64,000 nucleotides of DNA from Tenrec ecaudatus (GCF_050624435.1 NC_134536.1:9846758-9910757), one strand, 5' to 3'. Positions 46,500-57,740 are shown, numbered from the stretch's first letter. The notes: generated by a model from the letters alone, not told the origin. A program made the numbers and translations.

Positions 46500-47598
46500 A
46501 GAGTTAAACTGAGGTCTCCTCATGACCTGCTCTCAAATGCCTGGCACGTAGAAGTGGGTCTGAACACTCTCACAATCAAGTGGTGGTGAAGCCGGGCCCC
46601 AGACTCCAAGACTGCTGGCTCCCAAGCTGGGCAAAGGTTCAAGGCTGAAAGACCCCTGGGAGCCTTCAATTGCTCGGTGTTTCTGACGAGAAGGCGGCAG
46701 CCCAAGGTCCTCACTGATGCTGGGTTCTTTAGCCTTTGGGGCAGACCCTGAGGCACCTCAGCACAGGCAGGCCTTGAGCCCCTCACCTCCACAGGTGCTC
46801 CTTGCGGATACCGAGACTGTCCTCGGGAAGATGGTCTACATTCATGAGTGATGGGGTGGTGGTGTCCTCGCCTCGTGTGTGTGACACACCTGAGTGTGCA
46901 TGTCAGTTTCTAAGGCCTCCAGGCCTTCCTTGACGCTCCTCTCCTCTGCCACCATGACTCATCAGGTCAGGGCCCAAGGGGCCTCAAGTCCAGATCCTGA
47001 GCTGTCAGGCCTCACTCAACCCTTCCCAAGAGCCTCACACCTGGGCATCGTCTGCAGGTACAAGGAAGCAGACAGAGCACCGCAAGAGGCCCTCCCCTCG
47101 CCCATGGGCATGTCTCCAGAGCTCAGTCTTCTCCTCTGAAAGAGGAGGGTGTGACCTTCCAGCTCAACATTCCGTGACTCGGGTCATTGTGTGGGTGAAT
47201 GTGGACAGAACAAGCTGTTCCGTGAGCACGTCCAGAAGTGAACGGCAGGGCTGTGATGTAAACACACTGGCTCCTAAAACCCAAGCAAAGCCTCCATCCG
47301 GAGGCCTCCACTTGCAACCACAAGCCCCGAAAGCCTCTGTTTGGGGCTGGAGTCCCGTTTTTTTACAGCCTGGGGGTCGACCACTAGTTACCGTGGGCGC
47401 AACATCTCCATGTTGACGTTTCCTCATGGGAAGACGCAGAGGCTGGGATCCCCTCCAGACGGAATGCCTAACACCAGGAGGCCCGCGGTGTCTGCAGTAG
47501 AACTGCCTTCCACCCAGGACACCCACGTTTGCTTCTCGGCCAAGTGCACCTCATGTGACGCCACTTGGTGGCAGTGGTGCGGGTTTGGGGTTGTCTAA
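46500..47598. other. No gene recognised (ZDHHC14 intron)
   Basis: Intronic, G+C-moderate. No supported exon. Confidence 0.5.
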
Positions 47599-47599
47599 C

Positions 47600-47805
47600 A
47601 CACACCAGAGTGAGGTGAGTCAAGTTGATTCTGACTCATAGCAACCCTGTGGGACAGGGTCACACACCCCACAGGGCTTCTAAAGCTGTATATCTCAACA
47701 GAAGCCAACTGTCACCTTTCTCCTGAGGAGCAATGGGTGGGTTTGAACCCCCAACTGTTAAGAGTACCAATGTGTGACCACTGTGCCACCTGGGCTCCAG
47801 TCCCT
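47600..47805 (-). repeat. AfroSINE
   Basis: Reverse copy: AGTCAAGTTGATTCTGACTC, CATAGCAACCCTGTGGGAC, GTGGGTTTGAACCCCCAACTG, CCACTGTGCCACCTGGGC. Confidence 0.85.
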
Positions 47806-47834
47806 GGAGGCCACTAGACTTGAAGTAGAAAGTC

Positions 47835-48010
47835 AGCACCAAGGAGGACGTGCCTTAATGAGCTGGATGGACACAGTGGCTGCAACAATGGCTATAGCAC
47901 AGTAGGGGCAGGGGGACCCGGAAGACGCAGGGCTGGGCAGACTTCCGTGCCATTGCAAACAGGGTCGCTCTGTGTCAGAACTCACTTGGCGGCGGCATCT
48001 AACAAGAACA
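47835..48010 (+). mobile_element. RTE 3' tail
   Basis: GGATGGACACAGTGGCTGC, AACAATGGCTATAGCACAG, AACAGGGTCGCTCTGTGTCAG and GGCGGCATCTAACAAGAAC. Confidence 0.8.
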
Positions 48011-48540
48011 TCAAGGGATTTTTAAGGCTGACGATCATTCAGCATGGGCCTTGCTGGATCTTTGGTGTCCATGAAAAGACCCCAGCCCCCTCCGAAAGCC
48101 TTGCCGCCTGCAAACTGGAAACCCGGCTCACCCTCCCACACTCCCAATACAGAGCTCTTCCCGTGGAATACTGGGGTGTCTGCTGTGAATGCAGCATCGT
48201 CTGATCCTTCGTACTGGAGTGGACATGACTACCTAGGACGTCGGCTGAAAGCAGTGAGAACTGGCTGCTATTTCTGAAGTCTTAGAGAAGAGAGGCGTGG
48301 GTATGGGTTGAGGCGAAGGGTGGGAAGGGGAAAGCAGGTATGTCCAGCCAGCCCGGCCCTGCCTAGGACAGGTGCATCTCGCCCGCCTAATGGTCGCTTG
48401 GTTCTAAAGCCACGACTCCCTACCACACTGCCAAGAGCGCGCGCCTGGACTTGTGCCTACACAATTCCAAACACCCCGTTGGATGGCGCCTTCCCATCAC
48501 GCGTCCTGTCCCTCCATTCAGCTCTCGGGGAGCGGGCAGC

Positions 48541-48960
48541 GGCGCCCGGTGAGTTAGTCGCTGGTTAATTACTGGCTAGTTACGCGGGGGCGGGGAGCAG
48601 CGCCCCCTGCAGGCGCCCTACCATGTTGCTCTGCGACTGCGTGGCGCCGTACGTGGTGACGCCATTGGAGGGCGGGGCCGGCTGCGGCGTGTCGGGCTGC
48701 ACGTACCCGCGTCGGTCGATGAGGCTGCAGCGGGAGAGAAGAGAGCGTGCGTGTCAGGAGCTGCCCTCCGCGCTGGGGGCGCCCCTGCTTCGGGCCGCCC
48801 CTCCCCCTCACCGCGCTCCGTCCGCCCACCCCACCCGGGCCGGCGCCGGGGCACCCGTGTTCCCATGGCTACCCCTCCGCCGCGGGGGGTGCCCCGGGGG
48901 CAGGGCCCGGGCGTCCCGGGCGCCTCCCACCCCCCACAGGGTCAGCGACCAATGGTTTCC
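48541..48960. promoter_or_regulatory. Intragenic CpG island over a ZDHHC14 internal exon
   Basis: I count about 49 CpG dinucleotides in 420 bp at roughly 70% G+C, an observed/expected ratio near 1. The island covers the 103-nt exon (48622-48724) and extends upstream of it in the gene (to about 48960). It could be a conserved-exon GC peak, an alternative or antisense promoter, or a methylated gene-body island; the sequence alone does not decide. Confidence 0.75.
48622..48724 (-). CDS. ZDHHC14: ZDHHC14 exon, proline-rich cytosolic tail (103 nt)
   Basis: The exon encodes LIDRRGYVQPDTPQPAPPSN and GVTTYGATQSQSNM, the start of the disordered C-terminal cytosolic tail. The acceptor is CGCTGCAG at 48725. 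The donor is ATG|GTAGGG at 48621, a weaker site than the others in the gene. The Ser codon split with the previous exon (AG|C) and the clean ATG end give a phase-0 join to the terminal exon. The sequence matches human ZDHHC14 with small changes (for example Ile to Val before Gln-Pro-Asp). Nearly every third position is G or C and the exon sits inside a CpG island. Confidence 0.95.
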
Positions 48961-49779
48961 CCCCCCCCTTCCCGGCCCATTTTCAGTCTCCCGCAATGAG
49001 CAGCGGTGATGTTGACCTTTGCCCTCCCCGCCCCTCCACCACACCCCAGGTGAACGCGTGTTGCCTGACCAAAGGTGGCGTTTCTGAGAACCTCCACGGT
49101 CTGTGCCGCGCTGGGCCCAGGAGGAGCCTGGGACGACCCCGTCTTCTCAGAGAGCTTTCTTTCTCCCTGTCCCTCGGGCGGGCGGAGTCGGGGAGGGCAG
49201 GTAAAGAGCTGGGTGCCAGCAGGGCCGAGGCACCCTGACACTGCTCGGAGCCTGCATCGGCTTGGAGGCCCTGTGGGGCCTGTCGCCTTGATCTCGGGAA
49301 GCAGGAACAACGGCCCAGTGCCTTTCAGGTTGTGGCCTTCAGGTGACAACACACGAGCCACGCAGATTGAGCCTCGGGTGCAGCTGCATCCCCCCAGGCT
49401 CAGAGAACATAGTGGACAATGATGGCCACAAAACACTGGCCTCCCTAGAGGAAAGGGCCACCGGCTCTTGTCCCCCAAACCAGGAGGGGGGTGTGGGGAC
49501 ACACCCAAACAGCAGGGTAAGCCTGAAAGGGGCCTTGCCCAAGAGGCCTGAGGGGCACTCAGCTGTGCAAGGTGGCTGGCTGACAGTGGCAGATCCACCC
49601 ACCAAGTTGAGAAAAACCGTGCCTACATCCAACCACCAGAACCCACTGCTGCCCGGCCAGACCTGACTCATAGCAGAGACCCTATACAGCAGTGGCCATC
49701 TTCTGGTTAGCAGCGCATTTCTTCTAATCACCATACCGCAGCAGAGCTCCGCAGTGGGAATTGCGGATTTCGGACCCCG

Positions 49780-49985
49780 AAACCCAAAGCAAGCCCATTG
49801 CCGTGGGGTTGAGTCTAACTCACATGTGACAGGGTATGGCTGCCCCCCCCCACCGGGCTTTCTTAATGGAGGTAATATTTATGGTAGCAGACTGCCAGGC
49901 CTTTCTTCTGAGGTGCTGCAGGTGGGTTTCAATCAACCACCTTTCTGTTAGTAGCCAAGTGCAAACCATTTGTGTCACCTGGGGG
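49780..49985 (-). repeat. AfroSINE-related copy
   Basis: AAAGCAAGCCCATTGCCGTG, GGTTGAGTCTAACTCACATG, CAGGCCTTTCTTCTGAGGTG, GTGCAAACCATTTGTGTCACC. Confidence 0.75.
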
Positions 49986-50734
49986 CCGGGCAGCTTCAAA
50001 TGCCACCAGGTTCAGGAGCACGAATGGGGGCGGGGTGGCTGTCCCAGCAGAACAAGTCGGGGTCTTTCCAGCTGGGGTCCGAGTAACAGCAGCTCCCTCT
50101 GGGGAGTCTCATACTGAAGTAGAGCCTATCAGCGGGGTGGGTGGGGTGGAGTGGAACGCTCTCAATGAATGAAAATGGAGTTGGGGTGGCAGAAGTGCCT
50201 GAGCCCTTCTTTTTCTGGGGCAACAAGTGAAGGTCAACAAGAGGGCTTGTCAGATTTTATTCAGAGGCAGAGCGAGGACCAGGCGGCCAGAGGCTGCAGG
50301 GGGAGAGGGTGAGTGCCTGCTCTCAGCTTGCTGCCTGTTCTGCCGGCCTGTGGACTCAACAGTCAACCTGAGACTTGTGATACAGACAGCATGCTGGGCA
50401 GGTGTAGGTGGGCCCGGCCCGCTCAGCAGCACCCCCATTGGCCAGCCCAGGGTTCTCAGCCACCCACCTTCCTGCTCATCCTCTCAGGGGAGATACTGAG
50501 GGGCATGGCAGGGGGTGCCAGCCTCGCCCCCAGTTCACCAGGACAGTGTCACACTGTCTCCCAACTTTCTAAGGCAACACTGGAAACGGGTCCGTTCTCA
50601 ACACTGCAGCCCTGGAGGGCAGCACCCGGTGCTTTGAGGCAACAGTTGCCCTGGAACAGCTCCGAAACGGCCTTGGGAGACAGTTCTGGGTTCTGGGTTT
50701 TTTTTTTTTAACCTTTACTTCCCTAATGATGTTT

Positions 50735-50950
50735 CAAGGCACTGTGGTGTTGCAGTGTTTAAGCACTCAGCTGCTCACCCACAGGTCGGCAGTTGGGAGC
50801 CACCTGTAGTTCCAAGGTGGCACGGACTCTCTGGTCCCAGCAAAAACGACGATGTCTTACTGAGGCTGCTCACAGAATTACGTTTGATTCTAGGAGCCCT
50901 CACTAGTGATGGACTGTCCTGGGGCTCCGAGTGTGCAGGGGGATTGCTGT
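50735..50950 (+). repeat. AfroSINE (diverged)
   Basis: Sense copy: GTGGTGTTGCAGTGTTTAAGC (A box), CTCAGCTGCTCACCCACAGG, GTCGGCAGTTGGGAGCC (B box), later block GACTGTCCTGGGGCTCC. Confidence 0.65.
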
Positions 50951-50954
50951 GGGG

Positions 50955-51130
50955 TTCTGGGTAGACACAGGCTCTAGGGGCAGAGTGCTGGGTTCCAACC
51001 TGGACTGGATGGCATGATTAGCTGTGTGAGCTTAGGAGTGTTTTTAACTCCTCTGTGCCTCAGTTTCTTGACCTGTAAAATGGGCTACTGGTGCAGAGTG
51101 AGGTTTCTAGAAAGTTAATACAAGAACCAC
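50955..51130 (+). repeat. MIR
   Basis: CTGGGTTCCAACCTGGACTG, TAGCTGTGTGAGCTTAGG, CTCTGTGCCTCAGTTTCTTG and CTGTAAAATGGGCTAC are the classic MIR order. Confidence 0.85.
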
Positions 51131-51921
51131 TGGGAACAGTGCCTGCTCTGGGCTGTGTCCCGTCACGGTATATCCCAGGCCTAGCCCCCACTACCGATGA
51201 ATGGAACCTCATTTGGAAATAGCATCTTTGCAGATGGAGTGAGTTAAATGAACACAAGGTTAATTTAACCTTGGAGCAGGGTAGGTTCTAACCCAATCTG
51301 GTGCCCAGCTGAGAGACGCTGAGACAAAGACAGACTGACACCAGGGGAAGATGGCTATGGGACGGTGGGGCAGAGGCTGGAGGGAGGCTTGGAATCCAAT
51401 GAAAACCAAGGCTTCCCAGAAACCACCAGCAGCTGGCAGAGACGAGGAAGGCTCTTCCCTCGGAGACTTCAGAGAGCAAGTGGGCCTGCCACCACCAGGG
51501 TTATGAAAGAGTGAGTTTCTGTGGAAAGGGCACGGAGAGGCACGCTGGCTGGAGGCATGTTCCGCAGTGTGTGGCTGTAGCACCTGTGGCCGCCCAAGGT
51601 GGGGACTGAGGCCCCAGCAGAGGGTTTGGTTTGGGGTATGGTCACCATCCCAGCCATCAGTGCAGGCATCTCAGCTACGGAACCACTGGAGCTGGTCCAG
51701 TCTCTACAACGGGTTTGTCTGCTCGTTCCCGAGCCTTCCGATGCCACCAGTCACAGCCCCTTTGCATCAGCTAGTAAGGAACAGGGCCCCCTGCCTCTGT
51801 TTCCCTTCAGAGACTCTCCCGAGTGACCAAAGCACCCTAGTTACCACAAGCATCTGTCTCCTGAAGGCTGACCCTTGGGTTTGCAAGCTGGCTGGTCCCT
51901 CAGCCAGCTCCCTGGTCTTAC

Positions 51922-52031
51922 CTGGGCGAGATGGGCCCACAGAGGGCGGCACAGCAGTTGGTGCAGATGTTTCCGTAGCTGTAGGGATTGTAATTCTCTT
52001 TTCCTCTCTTGTTGGACCAGGATCCTTTAAT
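51922..52031 (-). CDS. ZDHHC14: ZDHHC14 exon with PaCCT motif (110 nt)
   Basis: The exon encodes [20 protein letters not shown], then [17 protein letters not shown]. It carries the PaCCT (palmitoyltransferase conserved C-terminus) motif, with Asn-Pro-Tyr starting at 51989 and the conserved Asn at 51959-51957. PaCCT packs against the transferase core and is needed for activity in the family. The acceptor is CCCCCCAG at 52032; the donor is CAG|GTAAGA at 51921. Compared with the human protein as I remember it, Phe is replaced by Cys (TGC, 51965-51963) and Val by Ala (51950-51948), adding one cysteine beside the natural CC pair. The frame is open and the final Ser codon is split over the next intron. 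Confidence 0.96.
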
Positions 52032-52344
52032 CTGGGGGGAATAAAGACAGCTATTCACACCCAACAGCCTCCTTCCTAGAGTCCCTGCTCAGGTTGGGCG
52101 GGCCGTCAGGACTGGTCTCTGCAGCAGAGGTGGTCACATGTCACCATTTCATTTTACTGGGAAAACTGGCATTTACTCCAAACTGGGACATACTCAGCGC
52201 CACCGAGGCAGGTTAGATCAGAGGAAGGAAGATGGCCTCTGTCTTCAGCACGTGGGACCACTGAAAGCCAACTCGCCTAAGTCCAAGAGGGAGGGGGTGG
52301 GGGTGAGGATTTCATCAAACTGATAAGGATGCCCCAGGTGGTCA

Positions 52345-52545
52345 TTAGAAACCCTGGTGGCCTACTGGGTATGCGTTGGGCTGCTGACCAAAAGGCCGGC
52401 AGTTCGAAACCACCAGTCACTGCTCGGGAGCAAGACGAGGCTCTCTACTTCCGTAACCACGAGCCAGTTCTCTGCCTCTAGGGTCCCTATGAAGTGGAAC
52501 TGACTGGCTGGCACTGAGTTTGGTTTGGGTTTTACTAGAGCTATG
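52345..52545 (+). repeat. AfroSINE
   Basis: Sense copy between two ZDHHC14 exons: AACCCTGGTGGCCTACTGG, GGGCTGCTGACCAAAAGG, CCGGCAGTTCGAAACC (B box), GAGTTTGGTTTGGGTTTTAC. A 3' scrap is repeated at 52645-52690. Confidence 0.85.
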
Positions 52546-52980
52546 TGACTCGGTAATGGGGGGACATCAAATAACTATACGTAGAGGGGCAGTAATCTTG
52601 GAAGCTGTTTAGACAAATCCATGTCACGGAGGGGAGTAAGGTCAGGGATGCGTGTGAGTCGGAATTGACCTGATGGCAGTGAGTTTCTCAGGAGTCAGTA
52701 AGTGGCAGCGAGAAGGTAACACGGTGCCTTTAACTGCCAAGAAGGCGTGCTCTGCTGTGGGCACCCAGCCAAGAGCGCTGCCCAGAGGCCTGTGCCAGAT
52801 TCTAACATCCAGTTAGTAACCAAACACAGATGGCGCTACTGAGCTGATCTTATCTGGGAGCTCCCGGGTGGATCCTGAGGCAGAGTTCATGCGCTGACGC
52901 AGGCTTCTGCCGAAACGGAGACAGAAGGAGCAGAAAGAACTAAGCTCATCAGGAATCAGGTCTGACACGATGTTCCATGC

Positions 52981-52983
<3 letters not shown>

Positions 52984-53046
<63 letters not shown>

Positions 53047-53069
53047 CTTCCCCTAATAGGTCAGCCTGC

Positions 53070-53101
<32 letters not shown>

Positions 53102-53345
53102 CCCTTCCCCTAATAGGTCAGCCTGCATTCACACACACACACACACACACACCCTTCCCCTAATAGGTCAGCCTGCATTTATACACACACACACACACAC
53201 CCCACCCCCCACACACCCTTCCCCTAATAGGTCAGCCTGCATTTATACACACACCCACACACCTTTCCCCTAATAGGTCAGCCTGCATTGATACACACAC
53301 ACACACACACACACACCCCTTCCCCTAATAGGTCAGCCTGCATTT

Positions 53346-53387
<42 letters not shown>

Positions 53388-53462
53388 CTTCCCCTAATAG
53401 GTCAGCCTGCATTTATACACATACACACACACACACACCCTTCCCCTAATAGGTCAGCCTGC

Positions 53463-53510
<48 letters not shown>

Positions 53511-53531
53511 TCCCCTAATAGGTCAGCCTGT
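52984..53531. repeat. Compound minisatellite: 9 x ~30-bp core with (AC)n spacers
   Basis: Nine copies of a core reading CCTTCCCCTAATAGGTCAG then CCTGCATTTA alternate with AC runs of 8 to 58 bp. Cores begin near 53044, 53101, 53152, 53216, 53265, 53316, 53386, 53437 and 53507. The longest AC run (52985-53042) is at the left edge. Cores are almost identical (rare T-to-C or G changes in CATT, one extra T in CCTTTCCCC), so the array looks young or homogenised. It sits in the ZDHHC14 intron about 260 bp downstream (in gene direction) of the TM4 exon donor. Confidence 0.95.
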
Positions 53532-53791
53532 CAGGGGGTCTCCGAAGAGACATGTGACAAGCTGCTTCCAGAATGGCGGGAGTAAGAGAGAAAGGGTCTC
53601 TGGGGTTTGAAACGACATTTGCCTGCCTGGTCCGTGCAGTGAGAGCACCCCGAGACGTCAAAGGGAGAAGAAACAGCTGTAGAGCAACCAGGGGACGTGC
53701 TGTGGCAGGGTCATCAGGGAATGGGATGGGTGAGGCTGGCCCCAAGCCCCCTCTCCTCTCCGCGCCTCCACCCACGGCGGCTGGCACTTAC

Positions 53792-53894
53792 GTCTTCGTT
53801 CGTCGTCTGGTTGGAGCTGATCAAGTACGTGTGGAAACCTGAGAGACCAACGATGGACCAGACGGAGAAGAAGCACACCACGGCCTCCAGCACA
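53792..53894 (-). CDS. ZDHHC14: ZDHHC14 exon with TM4 and TTxE motif (103 nt)
   Basis: The exon encodes [19 protein letters not shown] and onward to the fourth transmembrane helix, then [14 protein letters not shown]. Thr-Thr-Asn-Glu at 53806-53795 is the TTxE motif conserved in DHHC acyltransferases just after TM4 on the cytosolic side. The acceptor is AC (53896-53895) of a U12-type intron with TTTTCCTTGAC as branch site. The donor is an ordinary GAC|GTAAGT at 53791, so only the upstream intron is minor class. The 34 codons plus one starting base keep the frame. I see no substitution in the motif residues. Confidence 0.96.
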
Positions 53895-53913
53895 GTGGGG
53901 GCGTCAAGGAAAA
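53895..53913 (-). other. ZDHHC14: U12-type branch site and AC 3' splice site
   Basis: The minus strand reads TTTTCCTTGACGCCCCCAC directly before the exon. TTCCTTGAC is a near-perfect U12 branch consensus (TTCCTTRAC) with the branch adenosine at 53904, 10 nt from the exon. The intron ends AC, not AG, and there is no pyrimidine tract, as expected for the minor class. Confidence 0.94.
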
Positions 53914-55191
53914 CACACTGAGGGAAGGGCCCAGTCCCTGGGGACCACCCACCCAAGACTCTGGGAACCCGGGCTGTGGAAATGTGACACCCCGGGGCGC
54001 CATGTGGACTCCTAGCCTCCATCTCAGGGGTTAAGTCAGCTAAGCCACCTGCCAACACAGAGCAGCCAATGTGGGTCCCACAACAGTTCTCCTTCTGCGG
54101 TCCTGGCAGTCAGTCCCTGCCTCCTTACCCACCCTTCACCTTTTCCTGTGACGCATTTGGTCACCACCTACCTGGACATAAAACTCAGGAAGGCCACTGC
54201 TCTGAGTGGGCCTCCCACGAAAGGACCCACAGTGGACATAGCCCCAACCACAGGCTCACTGGGGCACGAATCCGAATCCCCCCAGGGCTGTAGCCTCAAC
54301 AGGTGCCTCCCTTGGCCGGACACCGAGGCAAGGGCACTACCGAGATTATCGAGCTAACACGCCAACAAGAGTTGACTCCAGGAGGTGGGGGCCCCGATGG
54401 TTTTCCTTCATGGCTTATCTCTGCCTTAGCAGCCAGACCACCCTGGGGTGACCGTGCACGGACCGCCCCCTTGGCAGGGTGGCTTCTGAACCAAGAAAGC
54501 CCTGTTTTAATGGACTGTCCAGCTTTAAGAGGAGGACGTGGGACCCTCGGCCACCCAGCTGAGGTAGTTCAGCCCAGAGTCGAGCAACTGGAAAGATGAG
54601 AGCATTTTTTCTCTCCCACGAATGTTTATGAGATTCTTCTGAGAAGATACAGATGTTCGGTAACATGGGAGTTGGAGCCCAGCTGTGCCCTGCTGGGTCC
54701 TCGGCAGACGAAGGGACTTCCTGCCCTGGGCCAGCCCACTCAAGGGCTTGCTCTTTTCCCCACACTCAGCTGCACTGCTGCCGGAGACCCCTCCCGGCCA
54801 TGCCCCCCCACCTTTCAAAGCCACCTCTGAAGTTTCTCCTGGGTCCCCACAGGACATGTGTGTCCCTTCTGCAACTCGACACCCCCAGGTGCACCCCACA
54901 TCTTTTATGACATAAAACACATACTGTCTTTTGAAAGTTCAGTCACAGCTCCAGCCCTGGTCTCAGCGAATGCCTGCTGAACAAAGGATGGGTCTCACTT
55001 CACTGTCCTCCATCCACACTGTATCCTGCCTTCCCTCTGGGGGTGCCTGCCAGCTGCGGGCGGGGTGGGGCTGCTCTAGCTTTGAGGCCCCCAGGGCCCC
55101 TGCACATGGTGGGCTCATTGTATGGAAGAGAGATGCCCACTGCATCTCCGAGAATCAAGCCTGCCCAGGCTTTTCTTAGAAGGTGGTCCTC

Positions 55192-55782
55192 GATCCCCTC
55201 ATAGAGGGGTTTAGGAGAGGAGATGGGTCAGTCAGGGTGCGATGTAGTACCGATGAAGAACACAGCTTTCCACCAGATCCTGGATGCTTCCTCTCCCCAA
55301 CTACCATGATCCGAATTCTACTTTGCAAGACTGGATAGAGCAGAGGTTGTACACTGGTGCATATGGGAGCTCTAGGCACAGGGAATCCAGGGTGGATGAT
55401 ACCTTCAGGACCAGGGGTGTGAGGGGCGATACTGGGAGAGTGGAGGGTGAGTGGGTTGGAAACGGGGAACCGATTACAAAGATCTACGTGTAACTTCCTC
55501 CCTGGGGGAGGGACAGCAGAGAAGAGGGGGGGGGGAGGGAGACTCCGGATAGGGCAAGATATGACAAAATAACAATCTATAAATTATCAAGGGCTCATGA
55601 GGGAGGGGGGAGCGGGAGGGAGGGGAAAAAAAAGAGGACCTGATGCAAAGGGCTTAAGTGGAGAGCAAATGCTTTGAAAATGACTAGGGCAAAGAATGTA
55701 CGGATGTGCTTTATTCAATTGATGTATGTATATGTATGGATTGTGATAAGAGTTGTATGAACCCCTAATAAAATGTAAATAA
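55192..55782 (+). mobile_element. L1 3' end, 5'-truncated, with target-site duplication
   Basis: A 591-bp element runs from CGATCCCCTCATAGAGG to CCCCTAATAAAATGTAAAT. It is flanked by AGAAGGTGGTCCTC (55178-55191) and AGAAGATGGTCCTC (55783-55796), a 13-of-14 match. The last 250 bp match the other L1 3' ends here (ATAAATTATCAAGGGCTCATG, GATGCAAAGGGCTTAAGTGG). The first 300 bp match the middle of the copy at 43537. The near-intact duplication indicates a fairly recent insertion, which lies within the AT-AC intron. Confidence 0.85.
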
Positions 55783-55799
55783 AGAAGATGGTCCTCTCC

Positions 55800-56595
55800 T
55801 CCCTTTTCCTGGGGGCATCCTCAGAGCCCTCTGGCCAGGCAGCCACCCAGTGACTCTCAGCTCTCCAGAGACCCCACCTCAATGACCCGAGGAGAGGGAG
55901 AGAGTTGCAGGAGGGCAGCGAGTGGGCAGGGAGCTACAGCCACGGTGATGAGGCCAACATGCTCCCCTCTAGGGAGGCCCAAGCTGAAGGAGGAGCCAGT
56001 CACTTGCACCTCCTCTTTTCTTCTCCCCGCCCCCCACTGTCTGCTCCTGAGTGGCCATGATCTGTCCCCACTCCTCACCTCGCCCTCTCCATAGCCGGCA
56101 CAGTCGACTCTGTGAGAAAGTTCTGCCTGGGCCCCACCTCTCATCCACACCTGCTACTGCGCCCAAGGGACCAGACTTGTGGCCCTGGGAAATTCTTAAA
56201 CAGCCATTTTCTGGCCTGAGGACCACATCCCAAGGTGAAAGCAGAACTCGTCTCCACAGCCACACCCAGGGCTCAGGTTACTCTGCCAGGACCACCTAGG
56301 GATGCAGCATTTTAGGGATCCTTGCTTGGGGCAGTCAGCAGATCCATCAATCAAAAGGCAGCTCAGGAGAGTGAGGTGCACGTGTCGTAAATCAACCTCC
56401 TGAGAGCCCAGAGCCACGGATGCTGCACAGAGGAAGGAGCCCAGTGAGAGGGCGTTTGCCGCACGGTCGGGTTGGCTCTGGCTCTCAGCAACATGGGGTA
56501 TGACAAAATGAAAGGCAGCCCGCCCTGGCATTCCGCTCACCCCGGTCTATTGCTGAACCCAATGCCTGACTAGCAGGTCCTCCTGCGACACACCA
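55800..56595. other. No gene recognised (ZDHHC14 AT-AC intron)
   Basis: Intronic; no conserved frame or repeat block. Confidence 0.5.
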
Positions 56596-56599
56596 GGCA

Positions 56600-56780
56600 C
56601 TGGCTGCAGTGAGTGGATGCTGACTCACAGTGACCCTCTAGGGCAGAGTGGGATGCGCATGGGCTTCCGAGACTGACTCTTTATGGGAGTAGAAAGCCTC
56701 CTGGGAGCTGGCTGGTGGTTTTGACTCAACCTTGTGGTTGGCAGTGCAACGCTTAACCACCAAGCCACCAGGGCTAACCT
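56600..56780 (-). repeat. AfroSINE
   Basis: Reverse copy: GCAGTGAGTGGATGCTGACTC, ACAGTGACCCTCTAGGGC, TATGGGAGTAGAAAGCCTCC, ACCACCAAGCCACCAGGGC. Confidence 0.85.
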
Positions 56781-57547
56781 CCCTGAGAGCAGGCAGAAAG
56801 CTGTCCCCAGGCCATGACCGACGTCCAATTCTTTCCTAAGGGCTCGCTTTCAGGGGCTAACTCCCAGCTGCCCCAGCAGCTCCCCCTGCCCCAGGGCCAG
56901 GGTGACGCCTGACAGGTGATGCCCACGGGCATGGGGAGCAGCAGGTGCCTCAGCCCCAGGGATGCTGTGGCTGAGACCACCCAGCCTTCGTCAGCAGCAG
57001 AAGCACCCCCATCCACTACGAGGCTCGCCACTGTTGATGCTCACTGTGGGAAAGCTCAGCGGGCCTTGGGCACAGGGCATGCAGGTGGGGGCCAAAGGGG
57101 GAGGGCCGTGTTTGATGCTATGCCCTTTCAGCGTCAGGAAACGTTCCAGTTGGCCGCCCGGAACACAATTCCGGTTCCGAGGCTTATTTATAAACATTAA
57201 TACGATCAGCATGTTTTCATGATGTAACCAATGTCCTGGAAGACGCAGACAAGCCTTTCTTCAGGGAAGAAAAGACGAGGCACAGCCCCAAGACGATGCC
57301 AAAGCAGCGTTCCTGGAAAATTACCGAGAGGCCACGGGGCAGGGAGATGTCACCCGAGAAGGTCCGGGAGGAAGGGGGGCGGGGCGTGTGGCATTCACCT
57401 CCTTTCTGAGCAGTCACAGATGCGCCACTGGCGTCTCCCGCCATGAGCAAAGGCCAGGCTGTACCCACAGCACTTCCTCTCCCAGTCCCCCTGGCACTCA
57501 CCTTCCATGGTACAGATTTGCATGAAAAAGATACAAGCCAGCCACAG

Positions 57548-57740
57548 AATCTGTGGACTCCCTGCTTGGTGCAAATGGTTAAGTACTAGCCCAAAGGTTG
57601 GCAGTTTGAACCCACCCAGAGGCACCAGGAAGGTCTGCAACCATCTAGTGCAGAAAAATCCGCCGGTGACAATCCGCCAAGAACACAGTTCGACTTCGAC
57701 CCACAGGGGCCGCAATAAATCAGAATCAGCAGCAGCTAGT
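57548..57740 (+). repeat. AfroSINE
   Basis: Sense copy: TTGGTGCAAATGGTTAAG (A box), ACTAGCCCAAAGGTTGGC, AGTTTGAACCCACCC (B box), CACAGTTCGACTTCGACCC. Confidence 0.85.

Noticed and set aside
48747-49238. 163-codon plus-strand frame near a CpG island
   Set aside because: It lies in intronic GC-rich sequence with no homology; island composition alone keeps it open.
52977-53273. Open frame of repeating His-Thr
   Set aside because: It is translation of the AC minisatellite.
52984-53531. CRISPR-like array of regular cores and spacers
   Set aside because: The spacers are AC microsatellite, not unique sequence, and the genome is mammalian.
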